From assembly GCF_000686125.1 (NCBI RefSeq), contig NZ_JMMA01000002.1, positions 744,001 through 808,000 of the forward strand: 64,000 nucleotides of DNA, given 5' to 3'. This document shows, in pieces, positions 26,618-34,685 of this stretch. Within the stretch, counting starts at the first letter, position 1. Each line of letters begins with the position of its first letter. A program made the position numbers and the translations under genes. The stretch is from Ruminococcus sp. NK3A76 (GTDB lineage Bacteria; Bacillota; Clostridia; Oscillospirales; Ruminococcaceae). The notes under the pieces were generated by a model. That model worked only from the letters and a program-made list of their open reading frames with translations. It was not told the DNA's origin and made no database searches.

Positions 26618-26872
26618 AAAACGCCTGATATTTCAGCCTTGCCGCATCGCCGCATTTTTTATCTTCTTCGTATAGTAACATCTTACAAAATATCACTATA
26701 AGATTTGTGCATAATGCCTACGGCACGCTGACAATAACTTGCCTGATTATACAACTGTACGAAATATTTTTCGTAATAATTTGGTAATAGTTTTTCGCAA
26801 AATTTAGTTTATTAAAGTAGTATAATAGTATTTGTCGTTTGAAAATATATGATGGAATGGAGTAATCAGGTA

Positions 26873-28567
26873 ATGTTTGCAAGTAATGTACACCGTGTAA
26901 AACCTACCGAAGAAAAACTAAAGCCGAAGCTGTTCTCAGTCATCAAGGGCTATACGCCGCAGCAGTTTGTAAAGGACCTGACAGCAGGCGTTATCGTCGC
27001 TATAATCGCACTTCCGCTCTCGATAGCACTTGCGCTCGCATCGGGCGTTAACCCCGAGCAGGGTCTTTATACTGCTATAGCAGCAGGCTTTATCGTAGCA
27101 TTCCTTGGCGGCAGCCGTGTTCAGATAGCAGGCCCTACGGCGGCATTTGCAACGATAGTTGCCGGCATAGTCGCCTCAGAGGGTATGGACGGCCTTGTGA
27201 TATCGACTATCATGGCCGGTATCATAATGATACTTATGGGCGTTTTCCGCTTCGGCAAGCTGATAAAATATATCCCCGGCACTATCACCGCAGGCTTTAC
27301 CTTTGGCATAGCCGTGACTATCGTTATCGGCCAGATAAAGGATTTCCTGGGTCTTACATTTAAAAACGCCCCTATCGAGACAGTCGATAAGGTGACAGAG
27401 GTGGTAAGATGTGCTGACACATTCAACCCCTATGCGCTGCTTATAGGCGTTATCTCACTGGCGATACTTATCCTCTGGCCAAAGAAGCTCGAAAAGATAC
27501 CTGCATCACTTATCGCAGTTATCGTATGCTCGGCAATAGTCAAGCTCTCGGATATGAATGTTAATACTATAGGCGACCTTTATACCATATCCTCTGAACC
27601 GCCGAAGTTCGCATTTCCTGCTGTCAGCTTTGCAAGGATAAAGGCGCTTATTTCCCCGGCATTTACTATCGCACTGTTAGCAGCCGTTGAGTCGCTGCTT
27701 TCCTGCGTTGTCGCTGACGGTATGATAGGCTCAAAGCACCGCTCGAATATGGAGCTTTTCGCTCAGGGTGCTGCAAATATAGGCTCGGCGCTTTTCGGCG
27801 GTATACCTGCTACAGGCGCTATCGCAAGAACAGCTGCCAATGTCAAGAACGGCGGCCGCACACCTGTTTCGGGCATAGTTCATTCGGTAGTCGTGCTGCT
27901 TATCCTTGTGCTGCTCATGCAGTTTGCAGCTATGATACCTATGCCGACTATCGCTGCTATACTGTTTATTGTCGCATACAATATGAGCGGCTGGAAAAAC
28001 ATCACCAACACCGTTAAAAAAGCCCCCAAGAGCGATATCGCAGTCCTGCTGACAACACTCGTGCTGACTGTCGTGTTCGACCTCGTTGCGGCAATAGGTG
28101 TCGGCATGGTCATGGCATCGCTGCTCTTTATGAAGCGTATGGCAGACGTTACCGAGGCTCACACATGGCTCGATGTCGATGATGAGGAGAGCGACCCTGA
28201 TAATATCACCTTAAAGCGCATACCCGGCCGTACAAAGGTCTACGAGATAAACGGCCCGATGTTCTTTGCGGCATCTCAGAAGTTCGGCTATATGCTCGAT
28301 GAGGAGGACACCGGCGTGCTCGTTATCAGAATGCGCAATGTCCCGGCTATTGATGCTTCCGGCGTGGCGGCGCTTGCCGACGTAGTTTCTCAGTGCAAGA
28401 AGCAGAACGTCAGAGTCGTGTTCTCACACGTCAACCCGCAGCCTATGGGCGCTATGAGAAAGGCAGGCCTTACCGAGACAGTCGGCGAGGAGAATTTCTG
28501 CGACCATATCGACACAGCTCTGCTGCGTGCTGAGAAGATAACCCTCTCAGAGCTTGAGAGCGCATGA
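26873..28567 (+). CDS. SulP family anion transporter with STAS domain
   Basis: 564 aa from the ATG at 26873 (GGAG ten bases upstream). Residues about 30-430 are the SulP membrane domain with the conserved start DLTAGVIVAIIALPLSIALALASG and RVQIAGPTAAFATIVAG. Residues about 455-550 are a STAS domain (KVYEINGPMFFAAS ... VIRMRNVPAIDASGVAALADVV). It belongs to the bacterial sulfate/dicarboxylate/bicarbonate exchangers; the substrate cannot be told from sequence alone. It is monocistronic, ending at the terminator at 28572. Confidence 0.93.
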   Translation: MFASNVHRVKPTEEKLKPKLFSVIKGYTPQQFVKDLTAGVIVAIIALPLSIALALASGVNPEQGLYTAIAAGFIVAFLGGSRVQIAGPTAAFATIVAGIVASEGMDGLVISTIMAGIIMILMGVFRFGKLIKYIPGTITAGFTFGIAVTIVIGQIKDFLGLTFKNAPIETVDKVTEVVRCADTFNPYALLIGVISLAILILWPKKLEKIPASLIAVIVCSAIVKLSDMNVNTIGDLYTISSEPPKFAFPAVSFARIKALISPAFTIALLAAVESLLSCVVADGMIGSKHRSNMELFAQGAANIGSALFGGIPATGAIARTAANVKNGGRTPVSGIVHSVVVLLILVLLMQFAAMIPMPTIAAILFIVAYNMSGWKNITNTVKKAPKSDIAVLLTTLVLTVVFDLVAAIGVGMVMASLLFMKRMADVTEAHTWLDVDDEESDPDNITLKRIPGRTKVYEINGPMFFAASQKFGYMLDEEDTGVLVIRMRNVPAIDASGVAALADVVSQCKKQNVRVVFSHVNPQPMGAMRKAGLTETVGEENFCDHIDTALLRAEKITLSELESA

Positions 28568-28571
28568 TACT

Positions 28572-28610
28572 AAGGCATATATGTCACTACACGGCAGATG
28601 TGCCTTTTTA
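28572..28610 (+). terminator. Terminator of the SulP gene
   Basis: AAGGCA (28572-28577)/TGCCTT (28601-28606) with a 23-base interior that can add a few pairs, followed by TTTTTA. Confidence 0.65.
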
Positions 28611-28629
28611 TACGATGTGTTGTATGCAA

Positions 28630-28662
28630 CAAAATTTATGCTCTTAGTGAGTAAATTTTGTG
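28630..28662. promoter_or_regulatory. Operator-like palindrome before the Fn3 surface protein gene
   Basis: ACAAAATTTA (28630-28639) and TAAATTTTGT (28653-28662) are exact complements around a 13-base centre that itself contains CTC ... GAG. It lies between the SulP terminator and element copy at 28697, so it may be an operator or 5' leader hairpin. Confidence 0.5.
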
Positions 28663-28695
28663 AAAAAGGTAGTTTGTAAAAAATCGCTGCATTTT

Positions 28696-28812
28696 ATGCA
28701 CCCAAATGATCCTTCGCAGGGTATTACTTACGGAAAACGCAAAAACGTTTTCGTGAAAGTTAATAATATGGACGAAAAGTCCATTGTAATTTTAAGGAGG
28801 AATTTAAAATGA
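28696..28812 (+). CDS. Possible 38-codon leader frame containing the repeated element
   Basis: ATG at 28696 opens 38 codons (MHPNDPSQGITYGKRK ...), and its TGA overlaps the ATG of the Fn3 protein gene (AATGA). Similar frames beginning MHP and reading GITY or close variants occur at 41646, 36980 and 31646. No ribosome site precedes it, so translation is doubtful; the conservation may be at nucleic-acid level. Confidence 0.3.
   Translation: MHPNDPSQGITYGKRKNVFVKVNNMDEKSIVILRRNLK
28697..28727 (+). promoter_or_regulatory. Recurring element TGCACCC-N15-GGGTATTAC, copy 1
   Basis: TGCACCC (28697-28703), 15 bases, GGGTATTAC (28719-28727), followed by TTAC. It is 81 bases before the Fn3 protein ATG. 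One of eight copies in the window. Confidence 0.8.
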
Positions 28813-30374
28813 AAAGGATAATCTCAGGCGTGCTCGCAATGGCACTTGTATTAGGCGGTACGGCTGCGCTGCCGCAGGGGGCATTGTTTGGTGAGAGCGT
28901 GATAACCGCAAGCGCTGCTCAGGGCAATTATTACGGCTTTGACTACGGCACCTACAATGACGGCACCGTAGAGCTTCTTAGGTATAAAGAGGACAGTGAC
29001 ACAACTATCACTATACCCTCTGAGGTGGCAGGCAGCAACAAGATCTATTTCAGCCGTGAGCTGGTGTCATACTTAAACTATGAGACACCTGCGACCGCTC
29101 TGACCATCGGCCCGCAGATACGTGATTTTTCTTCCTACAACGTCACATATACCGATGCATTTGGCGTTATATATACCTACTATGACGGAGATAAGGGCGC
29201 TCACCCTTACATAATCCCGAACGGTATGCACGAGCTTACTGTTTCTGATGGTCTGGAAAATCTTCTGACCCTGAGCGGCACACCTATCGTGGCAGGACGC
29301 ACAAATATTGAATACATTACTCTTCCTGCTGACTTAAAGGAGCTTGGCAGCTATTCTCTGTTCGGCCTGACAAATTTAAAGAGGATATCCTTCCCCAAGG
29401 AAAGCAAGCTCACACTTAAAGCTATCGAGGAGAGCCAGCTTGGCTACTACAAGAAGGGCTCAAGCTATGTAAAGAACACCAGCTTCGTTATCGAGTGCTA
29501 CAAGGGCAGCGCTGCTGAGACATATGCAAAGCAGAACGGCTTCAAGTGCTGGATAGTAGATGCTGACGAGCAGGACGCATTCAACGGCCTTATCAACATC
29601 GCTGAAATGGATATCTCGACCCCCAAGGACAAGTATGTATGCACAGGCAAGCAGATAAAGCCTGCTATTATCATCAAGAACGGCTCAGATGTGCTCCAGG
29701 AGGACGCTGACTATACACTCGAATATCAGAAGAACATCTATGTAGGCCAGGGCACCGTTACGATCAAAGGCATGGGCGACTATTCCGGCAGCAAGGTGTT
29801 CACTTTCAGCATCATTCCCGCCAACGTTTCCGGCTTCAATGCTTTCGCTTACTCCAAGAGCGCAACAGAGCTCAGGTGGAACGCTGTAACAGGCGCAGAT
29901 GGCTACATAATCTATAAGTATGACGACGCTGCAAAGACATACAAGCGTGCAGCTGTTATCGAGGGCGGCAAGGTGACACAGCACTTCTTCTGGGCACTCA
30001 AATCCGGCACTACATATAAGTATGCTATCAAGGCATTCGGCATTGCAGGCTCAAGCAAGGAAGTCACAAGTGCAAAGTACCCCACAGCAACAGTTTCCAC
30101 AAAGCCTGACACAGTAAACTTCAAGCTCACATCTGCAAAGAAGACAGTCAAGATAACATGGGACAAGGTAAAGGGCGCTAAGGGCTATATCGTATACTAC
30201 AAGACAAGCCCGAACGGCAAGTGGATAAAGCTCACAACAACAAACAAGACCACATTCAAGCAGACTGGCCTTAACAGAAACACAACATACTACTACACCG
30301 TAAAGGCATACCGCAAGGTAAACGGCGTTCAGTATAACGGCGGCTTCACAACAAAGTCGATAGCTACAAAGTAA
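28809..30374 (+). CDS. Secreted surface protein with BspA-like and two Fn3 domains
   Basis: 521 aa, ATG with AGGAGG eight bases upstream. Signal peptide 1-37 (ISGVLAMALVLGGTAALP, cleavage near ASAA). Residues about 40-255 include leucine-rich, BspA-like units (LTVSDGLENL; EYITLPADLKELGSYSLFGLTNLKRISFP). About 265-345 is a small beta domain (TGKQIKPAIIIKNG ... GMGDYSGSKVFTFSI), common in Clostridial surface proteins. Two Fn3 domains follow (about 348-435 and 440-521), each with a W-x-x-V-x-G-A-x-G-Y core. It has no sortase motif. It is probably exported and cell-associated. It is preceded by copy 1 of the recurring element. Confidence 0.85.
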   Translation: MKRIISGVLAMALVLGGTAALPQGALFGESVITASAAQGNYYGFDYGTYNDGTVELLRYKEDSDTTITIPSEVAGSNKIYFSRELVSYLNYETPATALTIGPQIRDFSSYNVTYTDAFGVIYTYYDGDKGAHPYIIPNGMHELTVSDGLENLLTLSGTPIVAGRTNIEYITLPADLKELGSYSLFGLTNLKRISFPKESKLTLKAIEESQLGYYKKGSSYVKNTSFVIECYKGSAAETYAKQNGFKCWIVDADEQDAFNGLINIAEMDISTPKDKYVCTGKQIKPAIIIKNGSDVLQEDADYTLEYQKNIYVGQGTVTIKGMGDYSGSKVFTFSIIPANVSGFNAFAYSKSATELRWNAVTGADGYIIYKYDDAAKTYKRAAVIEGGKVTQHFFWALKSGTTYKYAIKAFGIAGSSKEVTSAKYPTATVSTKPDTVNFKLTSAKKTVKITWDKVKGAKGYIVYYKTSPNGKWIKLTTTNKTTFKQTGLNRNTTYYYTVKAYRKVNGVQYNGGFTTKSIATK

Positions 30375-30385
30375 TCTAAACGGCG

Positions 30386-30423
30386 ATATCCCCTAAAGAG
30401 CAGACAAGTTCTTTAGGGGATAT
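30386..30423 (+). terminator. Terminator of the Fn3 surface protein gene
   Basis: Perfect 14-bp stem ATATCCCCTAAAGA/TCTTTAGGGGATAT followed by six T. Confidence 0.93.
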
Positions 30424-30461
30424 TTTTTGTACAGATAAACAGAGCAGGGAACAGGGCAAAG

Positions 30462-30502
30462 AATAAGCACCGCATAGCTTTTTATCGCTGTGCAGTGCTT
30501 AT
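30462..30502 (-). terminator. Terminator of the 334-aa helical protein gene
   Basis: ATAAGCAC ... GCA/TGC ... GTGCTTAT hairpin; on the minus strand it follows the gene ending at 30537 and runs into TTCTTTG. Confidence 0.6.
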
Positions 30503-30536
30503 CTTTTATGTTATAATTCTATAGGCTAAATCAATA

Positions 30537-31541
30537 TCAGCTGTCAAAGTCGATGCTTGGTCTTAACACAGGGCCGTCAGGAACTAGTTCCTTATTTACC
30601 TGAGCTTCAATAAGCTGCTGCTTTGCGTATTCTGCTGCCATGTCTTCCTTGATAAGCTCCCGGCCTGCCTTGAACAGCTCGTCCTTTATCTGCTTTCCGC
30701 TGCCGTCTAATGCTTTGGCTTTCAGGATATTAAGCTCTTGTTCGCTGGTGATACCCATCATCATCTTATTGAAGTCGTCTCTTTCCTTTATCATATTGGC
30801 GCAGGACTTGACGTTTTCATCTGTCAGCATATTCTCTGTCAGAGCCTTTATCTCATCACCGGTCAGAGCTTCTCCGACACCCTCGTTTTCCATGTCCTCC
30901 ATGCCGACTGCAAGGCTCTTGATGTTGTTGGATATGAGCTGTACTGCAAGGATATTCGCAATGCTGTCAGCCACATCTGCCTTCTTCTGAGCAAAGCTCC
31001 TGGGCTTCTGGGAAGATGTTGCGGTCTTATTGGGGTCTTGCGAGGATTCGTCCTTCCGGGCAGCTTCGCCCTCCTCGACGATAAGCTCCTTGTCTACCTT
31101 GCTGAGCTCGTTCTGGTAGACCTTTATCATATTGTCTTCCTCTTCGATATTCATATCCCTGACCTTCTGCTCGGCCAGCTTGTTTTCCTGATCTGACATA
31201 GCCTTAAGCACTTCCGGCAGGAACTTGTTGGTCATCTTTTTAACAGAATCAGCATAGGGGTGGCCGCCGTATCTTGATGCAAGATCCTGCATCTCCTGGA
31301 GATGCTTGACTATCACTATGTATTCGTAGGCGATAGCGTTCTTTGCCCTTTCACGCTCTTTTCTCTTGCGTTCTTCTTCATCAAGATAATTTGCAGTACA
31401 CAGGTCTATCGTCGCATTCACCATCTGGGCGAGAGGCTTTATCTCGGCGTTCTCCTTGTTTTTCTGGATCTTTCTTAGCTCCTCGGCTATCTGCTTCTTT
31501 TCGATATCAATGGTTCGTTTTTTTTCAGCTTTTACAGGCAT
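30537..31541 (-). CDS. Helical charged protein, candidate T4SS-linked family (334 aa)
   Basis: Not recognised. No signal peptide or membrane segment. Residues 1-145 are strongly charged coiled coil (KKQIAEELRKIQKNKEN; EEERKRKERERAKN). A Ser/Pro/Lys linker lies at about 163-185. A C-terminal helical domain (about 190-320) contains ILAVQLISNNIK and MIKERDDFNKMM, which resembles the C-terminal domain of the 738-aa protein at 34686 (VMAVKMVADIYK; LQNRDDFKYMI). The ATG follows GGAGGG by 8 bases. It is preceded by element copy 2. It shares a 66-bp divergent promoter region with the 763-aa gene. Candidate substrate of the nearby secretion system, by inference only. Confidence 0.7.
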   Translation of the reverse strand: MPVKAEKKRTIDIEKKQIAEELRKIQKNKENAEIKPLAQMVNATIDLCTANYLDEEERKRKERERAKNAIAYEYIVIVKHLQEMQDLASRYGGHPYADSVKKMTNKFLPEVLKAMSDQENKLAEQKVRDMNIEEEDNMIKVYQNELSKVDKELIVEEGEAARKDESSQDPNKTATSSQKPRSFAQKKADVADSIANILAVQLISNNIKSLAVGMEDMENEGVGEALTGDEIKALTENMLTDENVKSCANMIKERDDFNKMMMGITSEQELNILKAKALDGSGKQIKDELFKAGRELIKEDMAAEYAKQQLIEAQVNKELVPDGPVLRPSIDFDS

Positions 31542-31613
31542 GACTTATCCCTCCGTTTTTGGAAATTGTATAAATTCTTGCTGTTTTTTGCGGCATTTAA
31601 AACTGCCTCTGTA

Positions 31614-31645
31614 GTATATACCCTTATTATCATCATTTGGGTGCA
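31614..31645 (-). promoter_or_regulatory. Recurring element, copy 2 (with 33-codon leader frame)
   Basis: Minus strand: TGCACCC (31645-31639), 15 bases, GGGTATATAC (31623-31614). An ATG at 31646 opens 33 codons (MHPNDDNKGIYYRG ...) ending at 31545, 3 bases before the ATG of the 334-aa gene and covering its ribosome site. No ribosome site precedes the leader frame. Confidence 0.75.
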
Positions 31646-31680
31646 TAAGTTGCCGATTATTTTGATAAAATATTCTTTTT

Positions 31681-31710
31681 TTGCCAAATCCGGAAATAAT
31701 ATTGTATATC
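31681..31710 (+). promoter_or_regulatory. Putative promoter of the 763-aa helical protein gene
   Basis: TTGCCA (31681-31686), 18-bp spacer, TATATC (31705-31710). Its predicted start of transcription falls within a few bases of the TGCACCC of element copy 3. Confidence 0.45.
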
Positions 31711-31711
31711 C

Positions 31712-31742
31712 TGCACCCGATCAGAGCTTTTCAGGGTATTAC
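31712..31742 (+). promoter_or_regulatory. Recurring element, copy 3
   Basis: TGCACCC (31712-31718), 15 bases, GGGTATTAC (31734-31742), followed by TCATGAAA. The gene it serves starts 44 bases later. Confidence 0.8.
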
Positions 31743-31785
31743 TCATGAAAGCAAACTTAAGCACACCAAACAGGAGGGATACATT

Positions 31786-34077
31786 ATGCCTAAGAAGAAC
31801 GCACAGGAAGTACTTGAAGAAGTAATTGATTCACAGAGCTTTGATGAAGTAGCAGCCAAGATAAATGCTTACATAGTCGGCGGTGCAGACCCTGCAAATC
31901 AGGAGGATACTGAGATACAGGGCATCGGCAAGGTGTTTGACAGGCTGATACGCAAGGGCGATAATGACACACTTAAGCCTGAATCGCTCGACAGGATAAC
32001 ACGGCTGCATAACAGCTTAGTCGTGTACGGCGATAAGCTCAAGCTCCAGGCCGGCGAGAAGGTCGATCAGATAAAGGACAGGATAAGACGTGGTGAGGTG
32101 CCCGGCACGGAGTTTTTCCTTGCTGAGGACGATGAGAAGATAAACAACCTCGCAAATAATATATTCGTTGCAGAGAACCCTGAGCTTGTCAAGAAGATGA
32201 AGTCAAGCGCCGCTGCGACCGAGCTTTACAGAAAGCATTTAGAAAACTACAAATTCATCGGCGAGATGGAAAAAGTAGACGAGAACAACAACAGGCGCAA
32301 AGAGAATGTAAACATTCCGCTCATAGAATACCTCCAGGCGAAGACTGATGAGTTCGTGAACAAGAAGTTCGTAAACGACGAGCAGTTCAGAAAGCACGCA
32401 GCCAAGAGGGAAGAATACTTCGGCGTAAAGACTGAGATCGAGAATAAAAACGGCTTTGAGATAAACCCCGAATACAAGCCCGACGTACAGGGCGCAGAGC
32501 TTTTTTCAAAGCAGCCCGAGGAGATATCTGAGTTCATGGCCTGCTCTACAAAGGAAGACTACGAGGAGCAGAAGGAAGCCGCAGAGTTCAAGAAGGACGC
32601 CTGCGACAAGTACATTGACAACACAAATGTCCTTGCAAAGAATGCAAAGGCCATGCTCGAAGAGCTTGATGCTATACAGAGAACAGACGGCAAGGAAAAC
32701 TCTGTAGAGTATGACAATATGCGCAAGGCTCTTGAAGCTGTCAGCAAGCTCGGCAAGCCCATGCAGCTTGAAAACGGCCAGGAGCAGATGCCTAAGTTTG
32801 TTCCGGCTGAGATAAATGCAGCTATTGACGAGCTCACAGCAGCAACTGAGGCTTATCAGAAGAAGAACGACGCTATATACAAGAAGAACGACTTTGGCAG
32901 GGAAAGACTCAATATGTCAAAGAGACTTCACAACCTCGCAGAGATAGCAAAGCCTGTTATGGATCCTAAGAAGTACGGTCTTGGCGAGTTTATCGCACTT
33001 GATGAGATAAAGGCCGAGCAGGACAAGAAGATAGAAAGGCTCGAAGCTGCAAGAGTAAAGAAGGGCTTTGATGAGCTCAAGCCGCATAAGAAGAAGGAGC
33101 TCACAGTAAACGAAAAGCTCATAAAGGCAAAGGAGCACGGTGAGGCTGCAAAGAACAACGTCATGGGCGGAAGCTCAGAGTACGACAAGGCCATAAGAAG
33201 CTACGACAAGCTCGTGGAAGCATACGAGATATTCAGTCTCGTAAAGGCTGACCCTGAAATGGACAACAACGTGCGCAGAGCAATGCTTGAAAAGGCAGAC
33301 AAGGCGATCGCAAGCTCAAAGGCTGACCTTAACAAGTATATCACCCGCAAGAACAATAAGGGTCAGATACAGAAGGGCTCGACTGTTGACCTTAAGTCGC
33401 AGAAAAGAATAAATGCCGTAAACGAAGGCCTTGGCATAGTTAAAACTATCGAGAAGGAGATTTCGGAATACAAGGAGTCGCTCATCATTGCTGAGGAAGC
33501 CGCAGAGGCTGAGGAAGTTGTAAAGCTCGATGCAGACAACGCCGAGATAACCAAGATAAACAACTCCCATATCCAGAACGAGATAAAGACTCTCAGACAG
33601 GCTCACGCAGCCGAGGAAGAGGGCTCATTTATGAAGCTGTCAGCCAAGTATGCGATGAAGGGCTACAGTAAGCTGTACAATCTGATGAACGATGCTGCCG
33701 AGCGGCAACTAACAGCTGATGAAAAGAGCAAAGCACTTGGCGCAATGGCGACTGTTACCTACTACAGTATGCTTTGCGGCCTTGACAAGCAGCAGGTAAA
33801 CCAGGCAAACCAGCCTGATAAGCGTTTTCTTGAACACCAGCTCATAGAATTCATGGATAAGCCTGAGTTTACAAGAGTTTTAGGCGACGGCAGTGAGATA
33901 ACCCGTGAGCAGATAACTGATTTTCTCGCAGACCCGACAATGGTCAAGGACAAGATCATCGCCAACCGTGAGAAGGTCAGAGAGATAAACGCAAACGTCG
34001 ATGCACAGCAGCAGAGACAGCAGAACCAGCCTCAGGTCGAGCTCAACAACAACAGAGGAGCGCTGGATATGAACTAA
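31786..34077 (+). CDS. Long helical charged protein, candidate T4SS-linked family (763 aa)
   Basis: Not recognised. The start is the ATG at 31786, seven bases after AGGAGGG. No signal peptide or membrane segments; almost entirely alpha-helical with about a third charged residues (for example RVKKGFDELKPHKKKELTVNEKL, interrupted by short loops). The C-terminal 170 residues carry MATVTYYSMLCGLDKQQ and FMDKPEFTRVLGDGSEITREQI, recalling the helix-then-xxF pattern of the sibling proteins. The end is Gln/Asn-rich (DAQQQRQQNQPQ). It is divergent from the 334-aa gene and preceded by element copy 3. Confidence 0.72.
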   Translation: MPKKNAQEVLEEVIDSQSFDEVAAKINAYIVGGADPANQEDTEIQGIGKVFDRLIRKGDNDTLKPESLDRITRLHNSLVVYGDKLKLQAGEKVDQIKDRIRRGEVPGTEFFLAEDDEKINNLANNIFVAENPELVKKMKSSAAATELYRKHLENYKFIGEMEKVDENNNRRKENVNIPLIEYLQAKTDEFVNKKFVNDEQFRKHAAKREEYFGVKTEIENKNGFEINPEYKPDVQGAELFSKQPEEISEFMACSTKEDYEEQKEAAEFKKDACDKYIDNTNVLAKNAKAMLEELDAIQRTDGKENSVEYDNMRKALEAVSKLGKPMQLENGQEQMPKFVPAEINAAIDELTAATEAYQKKNDAIYKKNDFGRERLNMSKRLHNLAEIAKPVMDPKKYGLGEFIALDEIKAEQDKKIERLEAARVKKGFDELKPHKKKELTVNEKLIKAKEHGEAAKNNVMGGSSEYDKAIRSYDKLVEAYEIFSLVKADPEMDNNVRRAMLEKADKAIASSKADLNKYITRKNNKGQIQKGSTVDLKSQKRINAVNEGLGIVKTIEKEISEYKESLIIAEEAAEAEEVVKLDADNAEITKINNSHIQNEIKTLRQAHAAEEEGSFMKLSAKYAMKGYSKLYNLMNDAAERQLTADEKSKALGAMATVTYYSMLCGLDKQQVNQANQPDKRFLEHQLIEFMDKPEFTRVLGDGSEITREQITDFLADPTMVKDKIIANREKVREINANVDAQQQRQQNQPQVELNNNRGALDMN

Positions 34078-34109
34078 GCTATATACATGATTTTCTCCTA
34101 TAGAGTTTT

Positions 34110-34140
34110 CCCGGTACGGCAATAGCTGTGCCGGGACTTT
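34110..34140 (+). terminator. Terminator of the 763-aa protein gene
   Basis: CCCGGTAC (34110-34117)/GTGCCGGG (34128-34135), one G-U pair, followed by ACTTTT. Confidence 0.75.
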
Positions 34141-34208
34141 TGCTGTCTTTTTGACAACGGAAGCAGTGAACAGAGATCAGTGAATAGCGAATAGAGAAGT
34201 TTGAATAG

Positions 34209-34247
34209 TTAAGGCAACATCGCAATCTTTGTGCGGTGTTGCCTTAA
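34209..34247. repeat. 39-bp hairpin repeat of the TTAAGGCAACACCG family
   Basis: TTAAGGCAACATCGCA/TGCGGTGTTGCCTTAA with a 7-base loop: the two ends of the MITE at 38410-38589 brought together without its interior. The rest of 34141-34364 holds no gene. Confidence 0.85.
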
Positions 34248-34364
34248 GGTATCGGCTGCACCGATGTTATTATAGAGCATGGCAGCAGGGGAGTGTATCA
34301 CATATCCTGATAGTGTGAGACAGCATACCGTAGCAGGTATAGTAAAGAGCCGCAGTATATACTA

Positions 34365-34397
34365 AAACGTCCGCAGGGGCTTTTCCTGCGGACGTTT
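34365..34397 (-). terminator. Terminator of the 738-aa/71-aa gene operon
   Basis: Perfect 13-bp stem AAACGTCCGCAGG/CCTGCGGACGTTT; on the minus strand it ends in TTTTAGTATA. Confidence 0.85.
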
Positions 34398-34418
34398 GTG
34401 TATCGTATTATCAGGCTG

Positions 34419-34634
34419 TCAGAGCACCTTCTTGTTGTTCTTGACAGGCTTTGCGATCTCACGCTGCTGCTGTCTTGTCTTTTTAACAGGCTCGGCTGTC
34501 TTTCCGGCACGGCGTGCCCGTTCTTTTCCGAGAAGCCGGACAGTCTTGGCCATGTTATCGACTATCATTTCTTCAATCTTCGGTGTCTGCTCACCAAGAC
34601 CCTTCAATGCTGCCTCTATCCTTTGTTCATTCAT
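34419..34634 (-). CDS. Small basic helical protein (71 aa)
   Basis: Not recognised. The first 35 residues are an amphipathic helical pair (EAALKGLGEQTPKIEEMIVDNMAKTVRLLG); the last 35 are very basic (KERARRAGKT, KKTRQQQREIAKPVKNNKK). GGAGGG lies 9 bases before the ATG. It follows the 738-aa gene by 51 bp and ends at the terminator 34365-34397, so it is the last gene of that operon. It could be a chaperone-like partner or nucleic-acid binder; nothing in the sequence decides this. Confidence 0.6.
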   Translation of the reverse strand: MNEQRIEAALKGLGEQTPKIEEMIVDNMAKTVRLLGKERARRAGKTAEPVKKTRQQQREIAKPVKNNKKVL

Positions 34635-34685
34635 TTTTGTATACCCTCCGTAGTCAGGAATAAAGATCCCTGTCGTAAATGTGTC

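Noticed and set aside
28697-28727. Recurring element as a known riboswitch (for example cyclic-di-GMP or T-box)
   Set aside because: It is far too short (31 bases), lacks the conserved cores of those classes, and one copy is within a coding sequence.
34600-34660. Another element copy before the 71-aa gene (GGAGGGTATAC)
   Set aside because: Only a ribosome-site match; no TGCACCC or variant lies 15-16 bases upstream.
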